In this document: positions 1 to 10,377 of the stretch, in pieces
Position numbering within the stretch: position 1 is the first letter of the stretch
Layout of the letters: each line of letters starts with the position of its first letter
DNA from: Cladocopium goreaui
Taxonomy: Eukaryota; Sar; Dinophyceae; Suessiales; Symbiodiniaceae
Assembly (NCBI GenBank): GCA_947184155.2
Contig: CAMXCT020001624.1
Location: 385,001 to 449,000, forward strand
Direction: 5' to 3'
Length of the DNA stretch: 64,000 nt
Made by a program: the position numbers and the translations under genes
The notes under the pieces: generated by a model
What the model was told of the DNA's origin: nothing
Seen by the model: the letters and a program-made list of their open reading frames with translations, nothing else
Database searches by the model: none

Positions 1-504
1 GTGGCAGATCTAATGGGATTGCCACGTCCATAGCTCAGCTGGTGAAATGCCGCATCCAAGACGTGCCATTTTCAGATTAGATTAGAATAAGAATAATTAT
101 AATAGTAAGAAGAATATACATTATATTATATATTTCTTATATGTGTAATGTATATTATTTTATGCGAATGGATTGAGTTATGTAGTGAACAGACCAATGC
201 ACATTTATGTGTTTTTTTTCTGTGTGTGTGTTGTGCTGTCCATACTTTTTGATGTGAGTTCCCGTTCCAGGCGATCGGACATTCATTCTCCATGATGGTT
301 CAGCACATCTGCCAGGGCCATAGAGGTAGATTCGATGGATACAGTTGTTTTGGACTTTCGAGCAGGGGCCAAAAGTCATGAGAAATCACCACAACCAATG
401 GGACCAAAGGCATAGAATTACAGAACGTGTTTAACGAAAGATCTTGAGGACCAGTGAGAGCAGATGAAAGCAGTGCAGACTATTCGAATCATTTGACCAA
501 CGCG

Positions 505-754
505 GGTGGCGTGTCGTTGTGTGCCCTGAGTTTGGGATGCTCTCGAAGTATTGTTCCACCACCGCAGCTGGCGTGCTTTTCAGTTTGCCTCCCAGTTCAA
601 CGATCTTCCGGACGCTGAATTCAGTGAAGTACAATGTCCACCAAGTCACTGTTTTCTGGTCGGTCCCGTTTATGTTATATGTTCCTAGGCTGGCACCGGT
701 GTTGGATTTGGAATCTCGGATGAGGACGGTCTGCAAAACCTTGAATCCTGCATC
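505..754 (-). CDS. putative exon, unknown protein
   Basis: An open minus-strand frame follows a plausible AG|G acceptor (exon start near 754) and runs to about 505. It encodes roughly 80 residues with ordinary composition (…GTDQKTVTWWTLYFTEF…KIVELGGKL…AAVVEQYF…). The plus strand is also open here, so strand is uncertain. No family was recognised. It would be the only minus-strand coding segment near the left edge. Confidence 0.22.
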
Positions 755-1165
755 CTTTCAAGACGGGGTCGGGCGCACTGCAGAGACAGGGACTGCTGAG
801 CAGATTGCAGGAAGGAGCGGCGGTGGATCCATCTTCTCCAGTAGGTGTGGCCCCGTGGCCATCAGATCCTGTTCCAAGCTGTACCAAGTTTTAAAATTTC
901 TCAAACCTACAGTAGATGATTTTCGTTGACAACCTACTGACACTGACCTACGGGGTCGTTTCGGCGGCCATCGCCGCCTTGGGAACTGCAGTTAAGTGAC
1001 AGGTGCTCGAAGCCACAACCTCAATGGAGTGCCTGTCTCTGGTGCCAGGCCCGTCAGCTGGTGGCCAGACGGTATTCATGTAAGTAGGTTGCCTGGCAAT
1101 TTCATGTGTTCAATTTTTAACCTGACCTCTCTTATCCCTTCCTGGCTGTTTTCTGCCCTGCTCAG

Positions 1166-1595
1166 TTACCGTGGCATTTGGCGCGATTGGGTCTCGGCCA
1201 CGGATCATGTGGACGATGTTGAGAAGGTGATGCTCAAGGAGTTTGCCACTATGGCAAGGCCTTGGAGTATGCCATGGGCCTCTTCCTCAGTCTCAATGAT
1301 GTCGGTATGTTAGGCCAAGTGCATCAGCAAAGGGAAGTGTCTCAACATGTATTTATGGTATATGTATGTAAGTATATGATAATGTGTTGATATAACGGAT
1401 GCCAGTGATAAAAAGTCCGGTCACAAATTCGCAAGTCCTTTTTGGTCCAGTCGTCAAAGTGGCCAGGGTCTAGTCCTCACTGGGTTCCACCATTCTGATC
1501 CATTCCGCAGGTGAGTTTGGTCTTGGGCCGCCGGGGCATGGAACTCGCTGAAGCAGCCTTTGGACAGGGCCCTAGTTGCTCAAAGTTTCACAATG
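1166..1595 (+). CDS. putative two-exon segment, unknown protein
   Basis: Exon 1166-1304 ends at a consensus donor (TCG|GTATGT) in phase 0. A second open segment starts at 1511 after CCGCAG|G, also phase 0, so the two join in frame across a 206-bp GT-AG intron. The product includes ATDHVDDVEKVMLKEFATMA and then VSLVLGRRGMELAEAAFGQG. No known domain was seen. The 3' end of the second exon is not resolved. Confidence 0.28.
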
Positions 1596-1893
1596 GTGAA
1601 ACGTTTCACCAAACCCATTCTGATGCATTCCGTTTTGTCAGTCAGGTTGTCCTCCTCCAGAACATTCAGATGAAGACGGAGCAGGTGTGGAAATGGCAGT
1701 AATATGATGTAATATGAAGGCGCTAGAGGTGTGATTGCGCAAGTCAGCTACTTTATGTTTTGGGCGAGCCACCGGCCAGGAGTCAGCAATGCTTTAGTGT
1801 GGAGATCCCAGGGCCCATGGCATGTGTTTTTGCCGTAATATCTTGCCCTTTGCCAGTTTACAGTTTACTGTGGATTCCTTCTGCCTACACCAG

Positions 1894-1964
1894 GCGGGTG
1901 GCTGCCTCACAAGCCTATGCCAAACAGCCAGGAAAACCCAGCACATCCCAGCTGGCACGTGACT
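1894..1964 (+). CDS. putative small exon
   Basis: A 71-bp open segment lies between CAG|GCGGG and a perfect donor ACT|GTGAGT. It encodes RRVAASQAYAKQPGKPSTSQ followed by LARDC. It may belong to the same unknown gene as 1166-1595. No family was recognised. Confidence 0.25.
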
Positions 1965-2572
1965 GTGAGTCCAGTATGACGGCTGAGGTGGCAGCATTTC
2001 ATTCACACCCAGTCAGTGCCCTGAGCGGTGGGACTGAAGGCATGTACAATCATGTAAATGTATGTCTCATGCTTCATTAGCACGAGGATGCCAGGGGGTT
2101 CCTCAGTGGTGCTGAGGTTTGTACCCCAATTCTGCAGCGTCCGACGACACCAGGTGCAAATACCGCACGCAGCTTTCACACCCAATGAGTACCGGGCAAC
2201 TGGGCACAGGGCAATACAGAGCTTTTTTGTTGGCAACTGCGATGGCCGAGCTTTTGATGCCTCGGAAGGTCAGGCGCATTTGTTTTGCTGGCGCAGTGGC
2301 GACATCAAATTGGCCTAGCATGCAGGAGGCAGGATGGCAGGATGATCCTTTGCATTGATCCAAAAAGGTGCAACAAGACCTGCATGAGTCCTGTCAGGTG
2401 CTTGTTAGCCCCTCTGGAGCTTGGATCTTGGATAATTTAACTATATATCTTTTCCGCTGCACAAAGTGCTGCAAGAGAATGAGAAAGAAACCCAGGGGAC
2501 TGCAACATGAGATATTTGGAAATGTGTCACTTCGAGTTGAAGTCGAGTTGCTATAGACACTTGTTTGCTTTG

Positions 2573-2584
2573 TTTTGGCTCAAA
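2573..2584 (+). other. relict dinoflagellate spliced-leader sequence
   Basis: TTTTGGCTCAA (2573-2583) equals 11 consecutive bases near the 3' end of the conserved dinoflagellate spliced leader, whose last 15 bases are CCATTTTGGCTCAAG. The final G is replaced by A, and the bases upstream have diverged. It lies 55 bp before the eS24 start codon, on the same strand, where the leader sits in a mature mRNA. Known biology: dinoflagellate genes that re-entered the genome as processed cDNA retain such remnants. A chance match cannot be excluded on sequence alone, but position and orientation fit. Confidence 0.7.
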
Positions 2585-2638
2585 CTCAGGCAATAGGGAC
2601 CGCCAATAGCTTTTGAAAGTGAAGACAAAAGCGCAGCC
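2584..2638 (+). promoter_or_regulatory. 5' UTR of the eS24 copy with possible trans-splice acceptor
   Basis: The 55 bp between the leader remnant and the ATG should be the inherited 5' UTR. CTCAG|G at about 2585-2590 could serve as a new trans-splice acceptor. No TATA-like or riboswitch-like element was recognised. Confidence 0.4.
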
Positions 2639-3031
2639 ATGGGTGAGTTCACAGTTCGCACCCGAAAGTTCCTGAACAACCCCTTGCTGGGCCGCAAGCA
2701 GTTCGTCTTGGATGTGATCCATCCGGGCATGGCCAACGTCTCCAAGAAGGACTTGGCTGAGAAGCTGCGCAGCATGTACAAGGTCCATGACGTCCAGTGC
2801 ATCCAACTCTTCAGCTTCAAAACAGCTTTTGGAGGTGGACGCAGCAGTGGTTTCGGCCTGATCTATGAGAACCTGGAGAAGCTGAAGAAGTTTGAGCCCA
2901 AGTATCGTTTGAAGCGCACTGGCTTGGGAGGTGAGAAGAAGGGACCTGGACGACGTGCCAAGAAGGACACCAAGAATCGTATGAAGAAGGCCCGAGGGAA
3001 AGAGAAGGCCAAGGCCGGCGCCAAGAAGTGA
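2639..3031 (+). CDS. RPS24: 40S ribosomal protein S24 (eS24), intronless
   Basis: A complete 130-aa eS24, a component of the small ribosomal subunit in the cytoplasm. The start MGEFTVRTRKFLNNPLLGRK matches the conserved N-terminus (TVRTRKF...N.LL.RKQ). It is followed by the family's FVLDVIHPG segment and the FGGGRSSGFGLIYENLEKLK block. The tail is Lys/Arg-rich (GEKKGPGRRAKKDTKNRMKK) and ends AKAGAKK, TGA. Length is normal for the family (about 130-135 aa). The ATG at 2639 is the only start giving the family N-terminus. There is no intron, unlike the genes around it, and a relict spliced leader lies upstream, so the gene most likely arose by retroposition of a trans-spliced mRNA. A short run of six A at 3090-3095 could be tail remnant, but this is weak. 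The frame is intact and codon use looks maintained, so the copy is probably functional. Long open frames on the opposite strand are shadows. Confidence 0.97.
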   Translation: MGEFTVRTRKFLNNPLLGRKQFVLDVIHPGMANVSKKDLAEKLRSMYKVHDVQCIQLFSFKTAFGGGRSSGFGLIYENLEKLKKFEPKYRLKRTGLGGEKKGPGRRAKKDTKNRMKKARGKEKAKAGAKK

Positions 3032-4291
3032 GCCATGTGAGCTTTTTACGAAGCCATCCAAACGGCAGTCAGAACGGCTGGATCCCTGTGAAAAAAGATG
3101 CGGTCGAGTGGTCTTTCTTTGGCGCATTAACGTGCACTGCAAATCTTCCGCTGCCAGCATTTCCTGTAAGTTGCAGCACGTTCATGAATGTAAATCATTG
3201 TAAATCCACCCCGGCCCAAGTTTGCCCTTTGCCCAAGGAACTTGTGTGTCCTGAGGGTTGGGAGCTCAGTGCTACGTCCATGCTGAAGACGTTGAAGTTG
3301 CAGACTTGCATTGGACGGGAACATGATGGAACATGATGGAACATGATGGAACATGTATTTTCAGATGAGCATTCCAACGCAAACATCCAGATGGATTCAA
3401 GAGGGTATAGCCGGACTTCCTGCAAGGATCTGACAGTCTCAAGATGATTTTGGTTCTAGTTCACAACAACAAATATGATCTTCAGGAGTCGAAGATACTG
3501 CATCCACCAAGAAGCTGAGAGCTGAGACGCACGCGTCGATTGTGCTATGAAGTCAGGAGTTGGAGTCAGGATGTTTTTTCTGCAGAGGTTTTACCATGTT
3601 TGACCCATGTGAACCGCCAACAGTATCCAACAGTGTTTGTGCCCAATGCCTTGGAATCTTTCAGCCAGAGCTGATGTGTTCATTCATTGGACAGGCGTGG
3701 CCGCAGTGGCAAGAAGACCAATCAGGAGTCGTGGTGAATTGCATCGTTGAAACATGTGTTTCTGGGAGACTTGGCATTCTTTGGTCCATTTGGATCCGGT
3801 ACCATGAGTATTTCTGAGGGCTCTTGCCAGTCTCGACTGTGATACTGGATGATACTGTGCATACATTTCGAGTTCTTGTGTTTGGGAAGGCGCCCCAAGC
3901 TCTGAGTGTGACAGAACTCAGTCCATGTGATGCCTTGCAGTGAAGTTTTGATCGCTTGAATTCTTATGATTCTTAATATGCTCCACCAGTTTGATTTACG
4001 TTCCATTGGCGATTGGAAAAACTGAGAAGGATTGGTCTGGATAGGTATGGACAGACGAAATGGCCTGGCACTGTGAGGCTGCATACGCGTCTAGTCTTGG
4101 AACGATCATGTGCAGCATTCATGGATGATATGGATGTAACGTGTTGATCTCTATGCAATGCTGCAATGATTTGCAATGCCTAGTAATGCATGTAGGTTCT
4201 GTGGGTTTTCCATGGTTTTCCTGATCGTTGTCCGGAGTCCCTCGGAGTGACTTGGAATCCCTTGGCTAAGGTCTTACCATTGGCTCCTCAG
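3032..4291. other. no supported gene
   Basis: Downstream of eS24 only weak open frames are seen on both strands. The one structured item is the 10-bp tandem repeat at 3318-3354. Confidence 0.5.
3318..3354. repeat. 10-bp tandem repeat (GGAACATGAT)
   Basis: Nearly four head-to-tail copies of GGAACATGAT. Confidence 0.9.
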
Positions 4292-4375
4292 GGCTCAGCC
4301 CTTATCGGAGCAGGGATCTATGCTTTGGCAGGCAGTGCAGGACTGGACATTGCATACACTGCATGCTGTAGCTAA
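4292..4375 (+). CDS. putative terminal exon, hydrophobic peptide
   Basis: After CTCAG|G the frame encodes GSALIGAGIYALAGSAGLDI then AYTACCS and TAA (27 codons, phase 0). The Gly/Ala/Ile-rich stretch could be a membrane helix. It is isolated, with no recognised family. Confidence 0.28.
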   Translation, partial: GSALIGAGIYALAGSAGLDIAYTACCS

Positions 4376-5481
4376 GGCAGCATACATAGAGCGAATGGCG
4401 AATGCATTTAGAATACCACCACTGTCACCAAGCATTTGGAACATTTGGAACTGACTCAGCTGTTTGGTGTTCTTCATTTTCATGTCAGACTTTCTGCCCT
4501 TGGCCTTAGCAATTCTTTTGCTATATTTCTGATGGTTTCGGGTAGAACGACCGCCAGGAGCTGAAATGGGCTTGTGGGCAAAGTGACCAACCTCTGCCTG
4601 TCAAAGAAAAGCCTGGAAGACCGGGTGGCACGCCATGGCACGCCCTTTTCGCCATATCTGAAGTTGTCCCTTTTCAATCACTGCCTGGTATGGCATGACC
4701 AATTGAAACGATGTCAGTTTGACCTTTTCTGCCTGTGGCACGGCATGGATCAGGAGGGCAAAAACATTTCTACCATTTCTACAGCCGGGGCACGACTTCT
4801 TCTATGGCATAGGTGCATACGTCCTGCAGTTCTTGAGCCAAGCCTATGCGAAAAATCCTAAGTCCTAGCCAGGTAAAAAGTCTTTTAAATGAGTTGCTAG
4901 CACGTGTTTAATTAAATCTTTTAATTACATATTAGGACCGGTATAGGCCCGACCTGCAATCTGCAGAGAATGAGGCAATGGAGACATTGCTCATTGACCA
5001 GGTAAAGGATGGTAAAGGTATGCAAAGGTAATCTTTACTTTTTCAATTTGCCGGGCGTCTCTACGCAAATTCAAGCAAAACCAACCAACGCTCACTGTAA
5101 CCCTGTTTGACTTACCATTTGGACCCCTTGGCCGAGTCCAAGATTAGAGTGTCCATCTTCGCATTGACAGCAGCTCTTACCAACCCAACACCATACCAAC
5201 AAGTTCAGAAAACTCATCAGGGACCTCAGTGGATATTGTCCTTTGCTTCCATTTGCCATGGCACCAGAGCTGGAATCTTGACACAATGGAGGCTGTGCTG
5301 TGGCGGAGCTGTGCCTTTCTCGTCAATATTTGCAAACATGTTGCCATCATTTGACATCTTACTGATGTTCCTGAAGGGGAGGCTGCAATGATCAATCCTG
5401 GTTCATGTAACCCGAAGTTGTCAAAAATAACTCCCTTCCTTTTTTGCAGCAAATAGATTGACATAGATGTGCTAGATGCAG

Positions 5482-5828
5482 GTTTCCCCGAGCCCAGCTT
5501 CAAGCAGTGGCCAGCAGAGGCAGCGGTTTTGGGGTGAGAGCCCAGACCCCACAGCACCTTGCAGTGGCTCAGGCTCTCACAATCATATTTATCAACATTA
5601 TCATATATTTCTCGAGTTATTCAAAGCATGCTTCTTCCTGGCAAATACATTCTATTCCGAACCTGGTCTTGAAGTGCATGAGGAATCCCTTTGGCACACA
5701 CGGTGCAGAGGTGGCAGGGTCAAAATCATCATCAGGAAAGTTTTTTCCATTTGGGCAAACAAGCCATGCCAACCTCCTGCAGGTCAATGCAAACCTCCCG
5801 GCCCGAGTCTTTTCTGCTGATTTTCAAT
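5482..5828 (+). CDS. putative pair of micro-exons, unknown protein
   Basis: Exon 5482-5533 (52 bp; GCAG|GT...TTGGG|GTGAGA) encodes FPEPSFKQWPAEAAVLG and ends in phase 2. Exon 5783-5828 (46 bp; CTCCTGCAG|G...CAAT|GTGAGA) continues in frame. Both donors are the same GTGAGA hexamer, and the second acceptor has a pyrimidine tract. Function unknown. Confidence 0.32.
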
Positions 5829-5875
5829 GTGAGAGCCCGAGTTTGATCAAGGACAGCTGGGCTTGTTGATACCAT

Positions 5876-5900
5876 TCTCTCTCTCTCTCTCTCTCTCTCT
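5876..5900. repeat. (CT)n microsatellite
   Basis: About 12 uninterrupted CT dinucleotides. Confidence 0.95.
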
Positions 5901-7066
5901 GATTCTTTATGTTTTGACAGGAAAAACGGCCGAGATGACGTTGAGCCATTGCCATGTAGTCATATAGTTGGTCACGTCCCCTTAATCCTGATTGTTGCAT
6001 TTCTTATCCCGTCGGCCTCAGACCTTCAACAGGTTTAGAAACCTTCCGCGGCTACTGCACAGTCAGGAAATGAGATGAAATGAGATTGCAGAATAATAGC
6101 CTGCAATATGCCACCCGAAATTATGGGACCCCACCAAATGCCAAAGCATGTCCAAGAGGCAAAATCGGGAATTCAGAGCACGAACTTCGCAAAATCCTAC
6201 CTGCACGTTTTGCTGGACTTCATCATATTACCGGGTCTCGCGTCCCTACTCAAAGTGCAGTTTGATCCATGCTGGTGGCCAACGTACAATGTTTTTGGGG
6301 TGATTGTTGGCAGGTATGGTCAGAGTGGAAGTTGGTGATGTACATCACCAGGACTGGTTTGGACCTGCGTTCGCGTGTCTAAGGTCAGCAAGAAGCAGAA
6401 TTTTGGCCGCTCAGCTGAGTGGCTCTGTGGGATGCGATCTTCAAACGCACAATCGCAGTGCAAAATCGATACAATGTCCCAGATTTACTACAACTCCAAG
6501 ATGTTTTGGACCACCAAAAAGGAAACGCGTCATTTCGTTTCCAAAATGGTTCTCATGTTTTTGGTTTGGGAGACCATTACTATATATAAATTGTTTAAAG
6601 TCCAGTTAACCGGTTCTGACTGCAGTTCACCCTTTGGCTGTTAGCTGTGCCCAGACAACCAGGCACTTTGCTTCGATCGGCATGCGCCTTTGGTGTGTCT
6701 GAGGCGCTTGGAAGCAGTGCAGGTGGCACACGGTCCTTCATGGTCCTTTAATAACCACGATCTCAAAATATCTAAAATCTAAAAATATGAGAGATCTCAA
6801 AAATCGTTCAAAGGTGATTTGCCAATACGAACCTGGCAGGTCTTGGTTGTTGGCGCGAAAAAAATTGCGTGCGGCCCTGAGAGCTGCGGTTCGGAGCAGC
6901 GGGATTGCTTCAGCCTTTTTGGCTGATTGTTTGATTGGGAATCCCATAGGCCAAGTTCCTCCATGATATTTTTTCTGCACACCAGTAAGATGACACCAGG
7001 ATAATTACCAGCCCCAATGTCCTCCACTCACCTCTCATTCATGCCCTATCCTTGTCCTGAAACGGA
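5901..7066 (+). other. no firmly supported gene
   Basis: Open plus-strand frames occur at 6108-6338 (encoding FAKSYLHVLLDFIILPGLAS, possibly a membrane segment) and at 6304-6644, but each is open in two frames and no splice-phase chain could be built. Confidence 0.35.
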
Positions 7067-7222
7067 TTAGTATTCACCTGATCGCCGAGGACCTTTGGAA
7101 ATCAAGGTACAATGGCACACGCCGGATGGCCAAACTTGGGATCAATTGTTCATCTGGTACAAATTGGAAACCTTCCAGATGTTGGGAGATGCTAAGGCCA
7201 ATGTCCGGCACTTCGAAACACT
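7067..7222 (+). CDS. putative exon, unknown protein
   Basis: One frame gives a convincing globular-type sequence (VQWHTPDGQTWDQLFIWYKL, then ETFQMLGDAKANVRHFETLQ) between an in-frame TAG just upstream and a possible GC donor (TTCAG|GCCCGG), immediately before an AT microsatellite. No family was recognised. Confidence 0.33.
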
Positions 7223-7235
7223 TCAGGCCCGGCAT

Positions 7236-7300
7236 ATATATATATAATTATATATATATTATATTATATCATATTATATATATAATCATAATAATTATGT
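7236..7300. repeat. AT-rich microsatellite
   Basis: (TA)n with interruptions. Confidence 0.9.
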
Positions 7301-7517
7301 TGATATATGATTTAATTGTTGGAATGGAGAAGCTGGAGACCGCACAGCCACACACATGTGCGCTGGGACAAAGTGTGAATGACCAACAGATCTTGGGTTC
7401 AAACAGCATTGAAGGCAAAGTTGCCAAAAGATGCCAGAAGGACATTAGCCATGGACTCTTTATTTTTATTTTTTATGTTGTCTCTTTGGGGCCCCGGAAT
7501 GCTTTCAATTCTATGAG

Positions 7518-7616
7518 GCAGTTCAATCTTTCAAGATGTTCAAGGCTGCATTGGATCAAAAAATCATCATCAAGACATATCAATACCGTTTGCAGCTCTC
7601 CACAGTCTCTCCACCA
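7518..7616 (+). CDS. putative exon, unknown protein
   Basis: After ATGAG|G a frame encodes AVQSFKMFKAALDQKIIIKT then YQYRLQLSTVSPP before TGA. Splice donors are unclear. It could precede the 7679 exon. Confidence 0.25.
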
Positions 7617-7678
7617 TGAAGTGCCTGAACCTACAAACTTGGATGTCGTGCTGTCGTCGCTTGAAGACTTTTGGTCAG

Positions 7679-7792
7679 GCGGCCAAAGCTGAGCTTGCCG
7701 CAAGAGGTCGGGGATTGCCACTGAGTCAGCAATTGCGCCATTTTGCGGCCAACACGTTCTTTTCCGAAGCAGTTTGCATGTGCAACGCATGA
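7679..7792 (+). CDS. putative exon, possibly upstream part of the methyltransferase
   Basis: After GGTCAG|G the frame encodes AAKAELAARGRGLPLSQQLR, HFAANTFFSEAVCMCNA and TGA (37 codons). The LRHF...SEA pattern is loosely like the segment that precedes the ICG(I/V)EI block in SpoU-family proteins of the type found next door, but the joining phase to the 7962 exon was not resolved. It may be unrelated. Confidence 0.3.
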   Translation, partial: AAKAELAARGRGLPLSQQLRHFAANTFFSEAVCMCNA

Positions 7793-7961
7793 AACCATGA
7801 AACAAACTTGAACAAAGTGCAGAGCTTGTCACTGATAGCCTGATAGCCTGTTAGTTCCACCATTGTTTTGACAAAGAACCCAGAAAAGCCATGGAAGCAT
7901 GCCCGGACACCTTTGCTGAGCAGAAAAAGCGATTCTTTTTTATTGTGGAGAATTTTTGGAG

Positions 7962-9734
7962 GAGCTCGAATTTGCGGCATCGAAATTGATGACACCGCGC
8001 AAGCTGTGAGGACCTAAGCAAGCTGTAGATTGTGAGGACGGTCGCCAGGATTCCAATTTCTAATTTGGGGTTGCATCTTGCACCCAAGTCAATAGAATTT
8101 CCACCAACACCAGACACATTGAATTTCCTTTCTGAGATATTCTATATAATTTCAAGACCTGAAGAATCCTGAAGGTCTTGTGGCTTTTAGAATAGATTTC
8201 TGTGCTGAGAGCCGACTTTCCACCTTTTTCCCCTCTCAGACCTCTTGGATAAGTCCCACCATGTCCCACCCAGACTGTGGTGACTTGGGGATCAGGTCAC
8301 ACAGCATCCCTTCACCGGTTCCACGGCCTTTATGCTGGGTAACGAAGGTGTGTAAGAAAGCTGCGATTTTGCTGAATGCATGAACGGCCCACGGCAAGTT
8401 TCTGAGAAGATAAGTATATGATATAAGATAGATAGTACTATAACTAATACTTTAAGTACTTTGGAGTTGTTCAAATACAAATAAATTCTGTAAATGTTTG
8501 GCATACAATTCTTTCCCTTGGCAGCGCGCTTTTCACAGGTGAAGGCATGTCGCAGGCGCAACGAGAAGCTTGTGATTTCTTCGTCTACATCCCACAGCAC
8601 ACAGGCGATGTGCCCAATGGATTTTCATTTCGACTCATGGCATTGCACTTTTCGGGGCACACCAGGGCAGCTGACCCCTGTGCCAAAAGCAGCCACGCCA
8701 GGAGCCACAGCCTCGCTGAATGTGGCCATCGCAGGCTCAATTGTTGTCAGCTCAGGTGGGCTCATCACAACGGTAAAATGTGTTAACATATTTTGGTAAA
8801 ATATGTTAAAATGCAACACCACCTCCAACCAATATCTTCAGGTCCGTCACGCACAGTCACCACAAAATACCACAAAGTGAGGATGCGGAGCTAATATGCA
8901 AGTGATGTAGCAGACAAGAAAACATCTCGGACCATCACGTTTTGCGACTTGCCACGGCTTTGAGCTCCAAGGTTTTACATCATTTTGCCACCTGGGCTGG
9001 TATGCCAGAACATCCCAGGCTGGACACCGCTGGGACAACCATGTTGGATTTGCATCATTTGCTGCTCGCTGCAGGAACGGTGAGAAGTTTGTCCTGGAGT
9101 TCGGCGCCCTGGGTTGGGAGAAGACATGAGACAGCAAGCCAGCCGCATACTCCCAGAACTGCAATCTAGGTTGGAAACATTTGGAAACGTTGAGAGATAG
9201 GCAGTGTCTCGTGAACCTCGTGCTGAGTCCAACCAGAAGCTCCTTGGAAAAGTTCCAAAATCCAACAGAGGCATCGGAACTGCTGGGGACGTTGGTGGAT
9301 GTTGGTGGCTGATGGTGGTTGGGTATTCAGACTTCAACTATCTTCAACTGGACAGGATGTTTGTTTGTGCACATTGTCAACAGGATGAGGCAAGACAAGT
9401 CTGCATTTGTCGGAGCTCAGGCAGAAAGAGAAGAAATGGAACGAAAGCGAACAGAACGAGCAAAGCGTAGAAAGGAATGTCAGGAGAAGCTGGTCGTGCC
9501 ACATCCAATGCATGCTCGCCTAAGCCATGCTTTGGTGGTGGCAAGAGCCATAATCCCTTCATGGTTACATGGTTTGCTTCCTCGAGGGTGGGTGAGGAGG
9601 AGAGTTTTCTGTGGGCTAGTGATGCTAAGACCGCTACCAGTTTAGTTCCACGTTATTCCATGTTCATGGTCAGAGTGCAGCATGCCAAGTCAGAGGAGCC
9701 AGAAGAAGATGATCTTCCGGCGGCTGATGACTAG
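7962..9734 (+). CDS. SpoU/TrmH-family RNA 2'-O-ribose methyltransferase (C-terminal part, multi-exon)
   Basis: SAM-dependent SpoU-class enzymes methylate ribose 2'-OH in tRNA or rRNA. Exons that join in phase: 7962-8005 (ARICGIEIDDTAQA), 8296-8347 (VTQHPFTGSTAFMLGNEG), 8539-8604 (EGMSQAQREACDFFVYIPQH), 8702-8742 (GATASLNVAIAGSI), 8972-9018 (VLHHFATWAGMPEHPR) and 9075 onward (NGEKFVL). Two later exons give a charged helix (9384-9492: EREEMERKRTERAKRRKE) and an acidic tail ending at TAG (9681-9734). The hallmarks are the LGNEGEG motif, CD..V.IPQ and SLNVA.A.SI, the knot-forming motifs of the SPOUT fold. The order HPF-TAF-LGNEG and LHHF..WAG matches a eukaryotic SpoU subgroup. Introns 8605-8701 and 9019-9074 use GC donors, the others GT. 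The exon between 9075 and 9384 (candidate near 9199-9290) and the N-terminal half are unresolved. The substrate RNA cannot be told from sequence. Confidence 0.78.
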
Positions 9735-10377
9735 CAAATCGATGGCACAAAACCAGCGAGTTCTTTCATTTTAAGACTGTGCAAGAAGTGCTACCATGCA
9801 CAAAATGCTAGACAGGGTCATGCCAGGTTTGGTGCTTGAAGATGGGCATGATGTGTATGTTATATATTTGTTATATTATGTTTTGCCAAGATTGGCCAAG
9901 TCATAGCAACATTGATCATTTGCAATTTCACTTATTATAGACTAAACTTTGACATGTTTGGATAGTCTCCGCGTGTGTGTGTGTGTGGGTGGGTGGGTGT
10001 GTGTGTGTGTGTGGGAGGCTGACAAGCGAGAAGATGAATACACTTCAGACATATCATGACATATCTATGATGAAAGCAGCTGTCCGGAGCCCTTCGGGCT
10101 CGAAGAAGTTGTTTGGTTTATCCGATCCAAAAATTGTTTGCACATATTTGCGTTATTCATAACCATGAGCTCATGGAGGACTGGTGCGAACGAGAAGGGT
10201 CCATTGGCTCCATCCAATTGCGTCATGGTGTTTTTTTCAGGGACAAAATTGCAGCTGCTCCGACATCAGTTATATATTCAAATGTGACCGTTAAAATTGA
10301 CGCTTTCTTAACTTCACCTCATTGGCAAATCTGTAGTTTCCTCATGTTTCAACAATTTCCTCGTGTTTCCTCCACAG
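9735..10377. other. intergenic or intronic, simple repeat
   Basis: Follows the methyltransferase stop codon. Contains the GT/GGT microsatellite at 9971-10014. Nothing else is supported. Confidence 0.5.
9971..10014. repeat. (GT)n/(GGGT)n microsatellite
   Basis: GT dinucleotides interrupted by GGGT units. Confidence 0.95.

Noticed and set aside
29..45. tRNA A-box-like string TAGCTCAGCTGG near the left edge
   Set aside because: No B-box (GGTTCGANTCC-like) or acceptor stem follows in the expected range, so no tRNA or tRNA-derived element could be supported.
2441..3160. Long minus-strand open frame (239 codons)
   Set aside because: It is the antisense shadow of the eS24 gene. Lys/Arg-rich sense codons give few stops in reverse.
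4834..4843. CTTGAGCCAA, reverse complement of the leader end TTGGCTCAAG
   Set aside because: Only 10 bases match, on the wrong strand for nearby exons, and no gene starts next to it. Likely chance.
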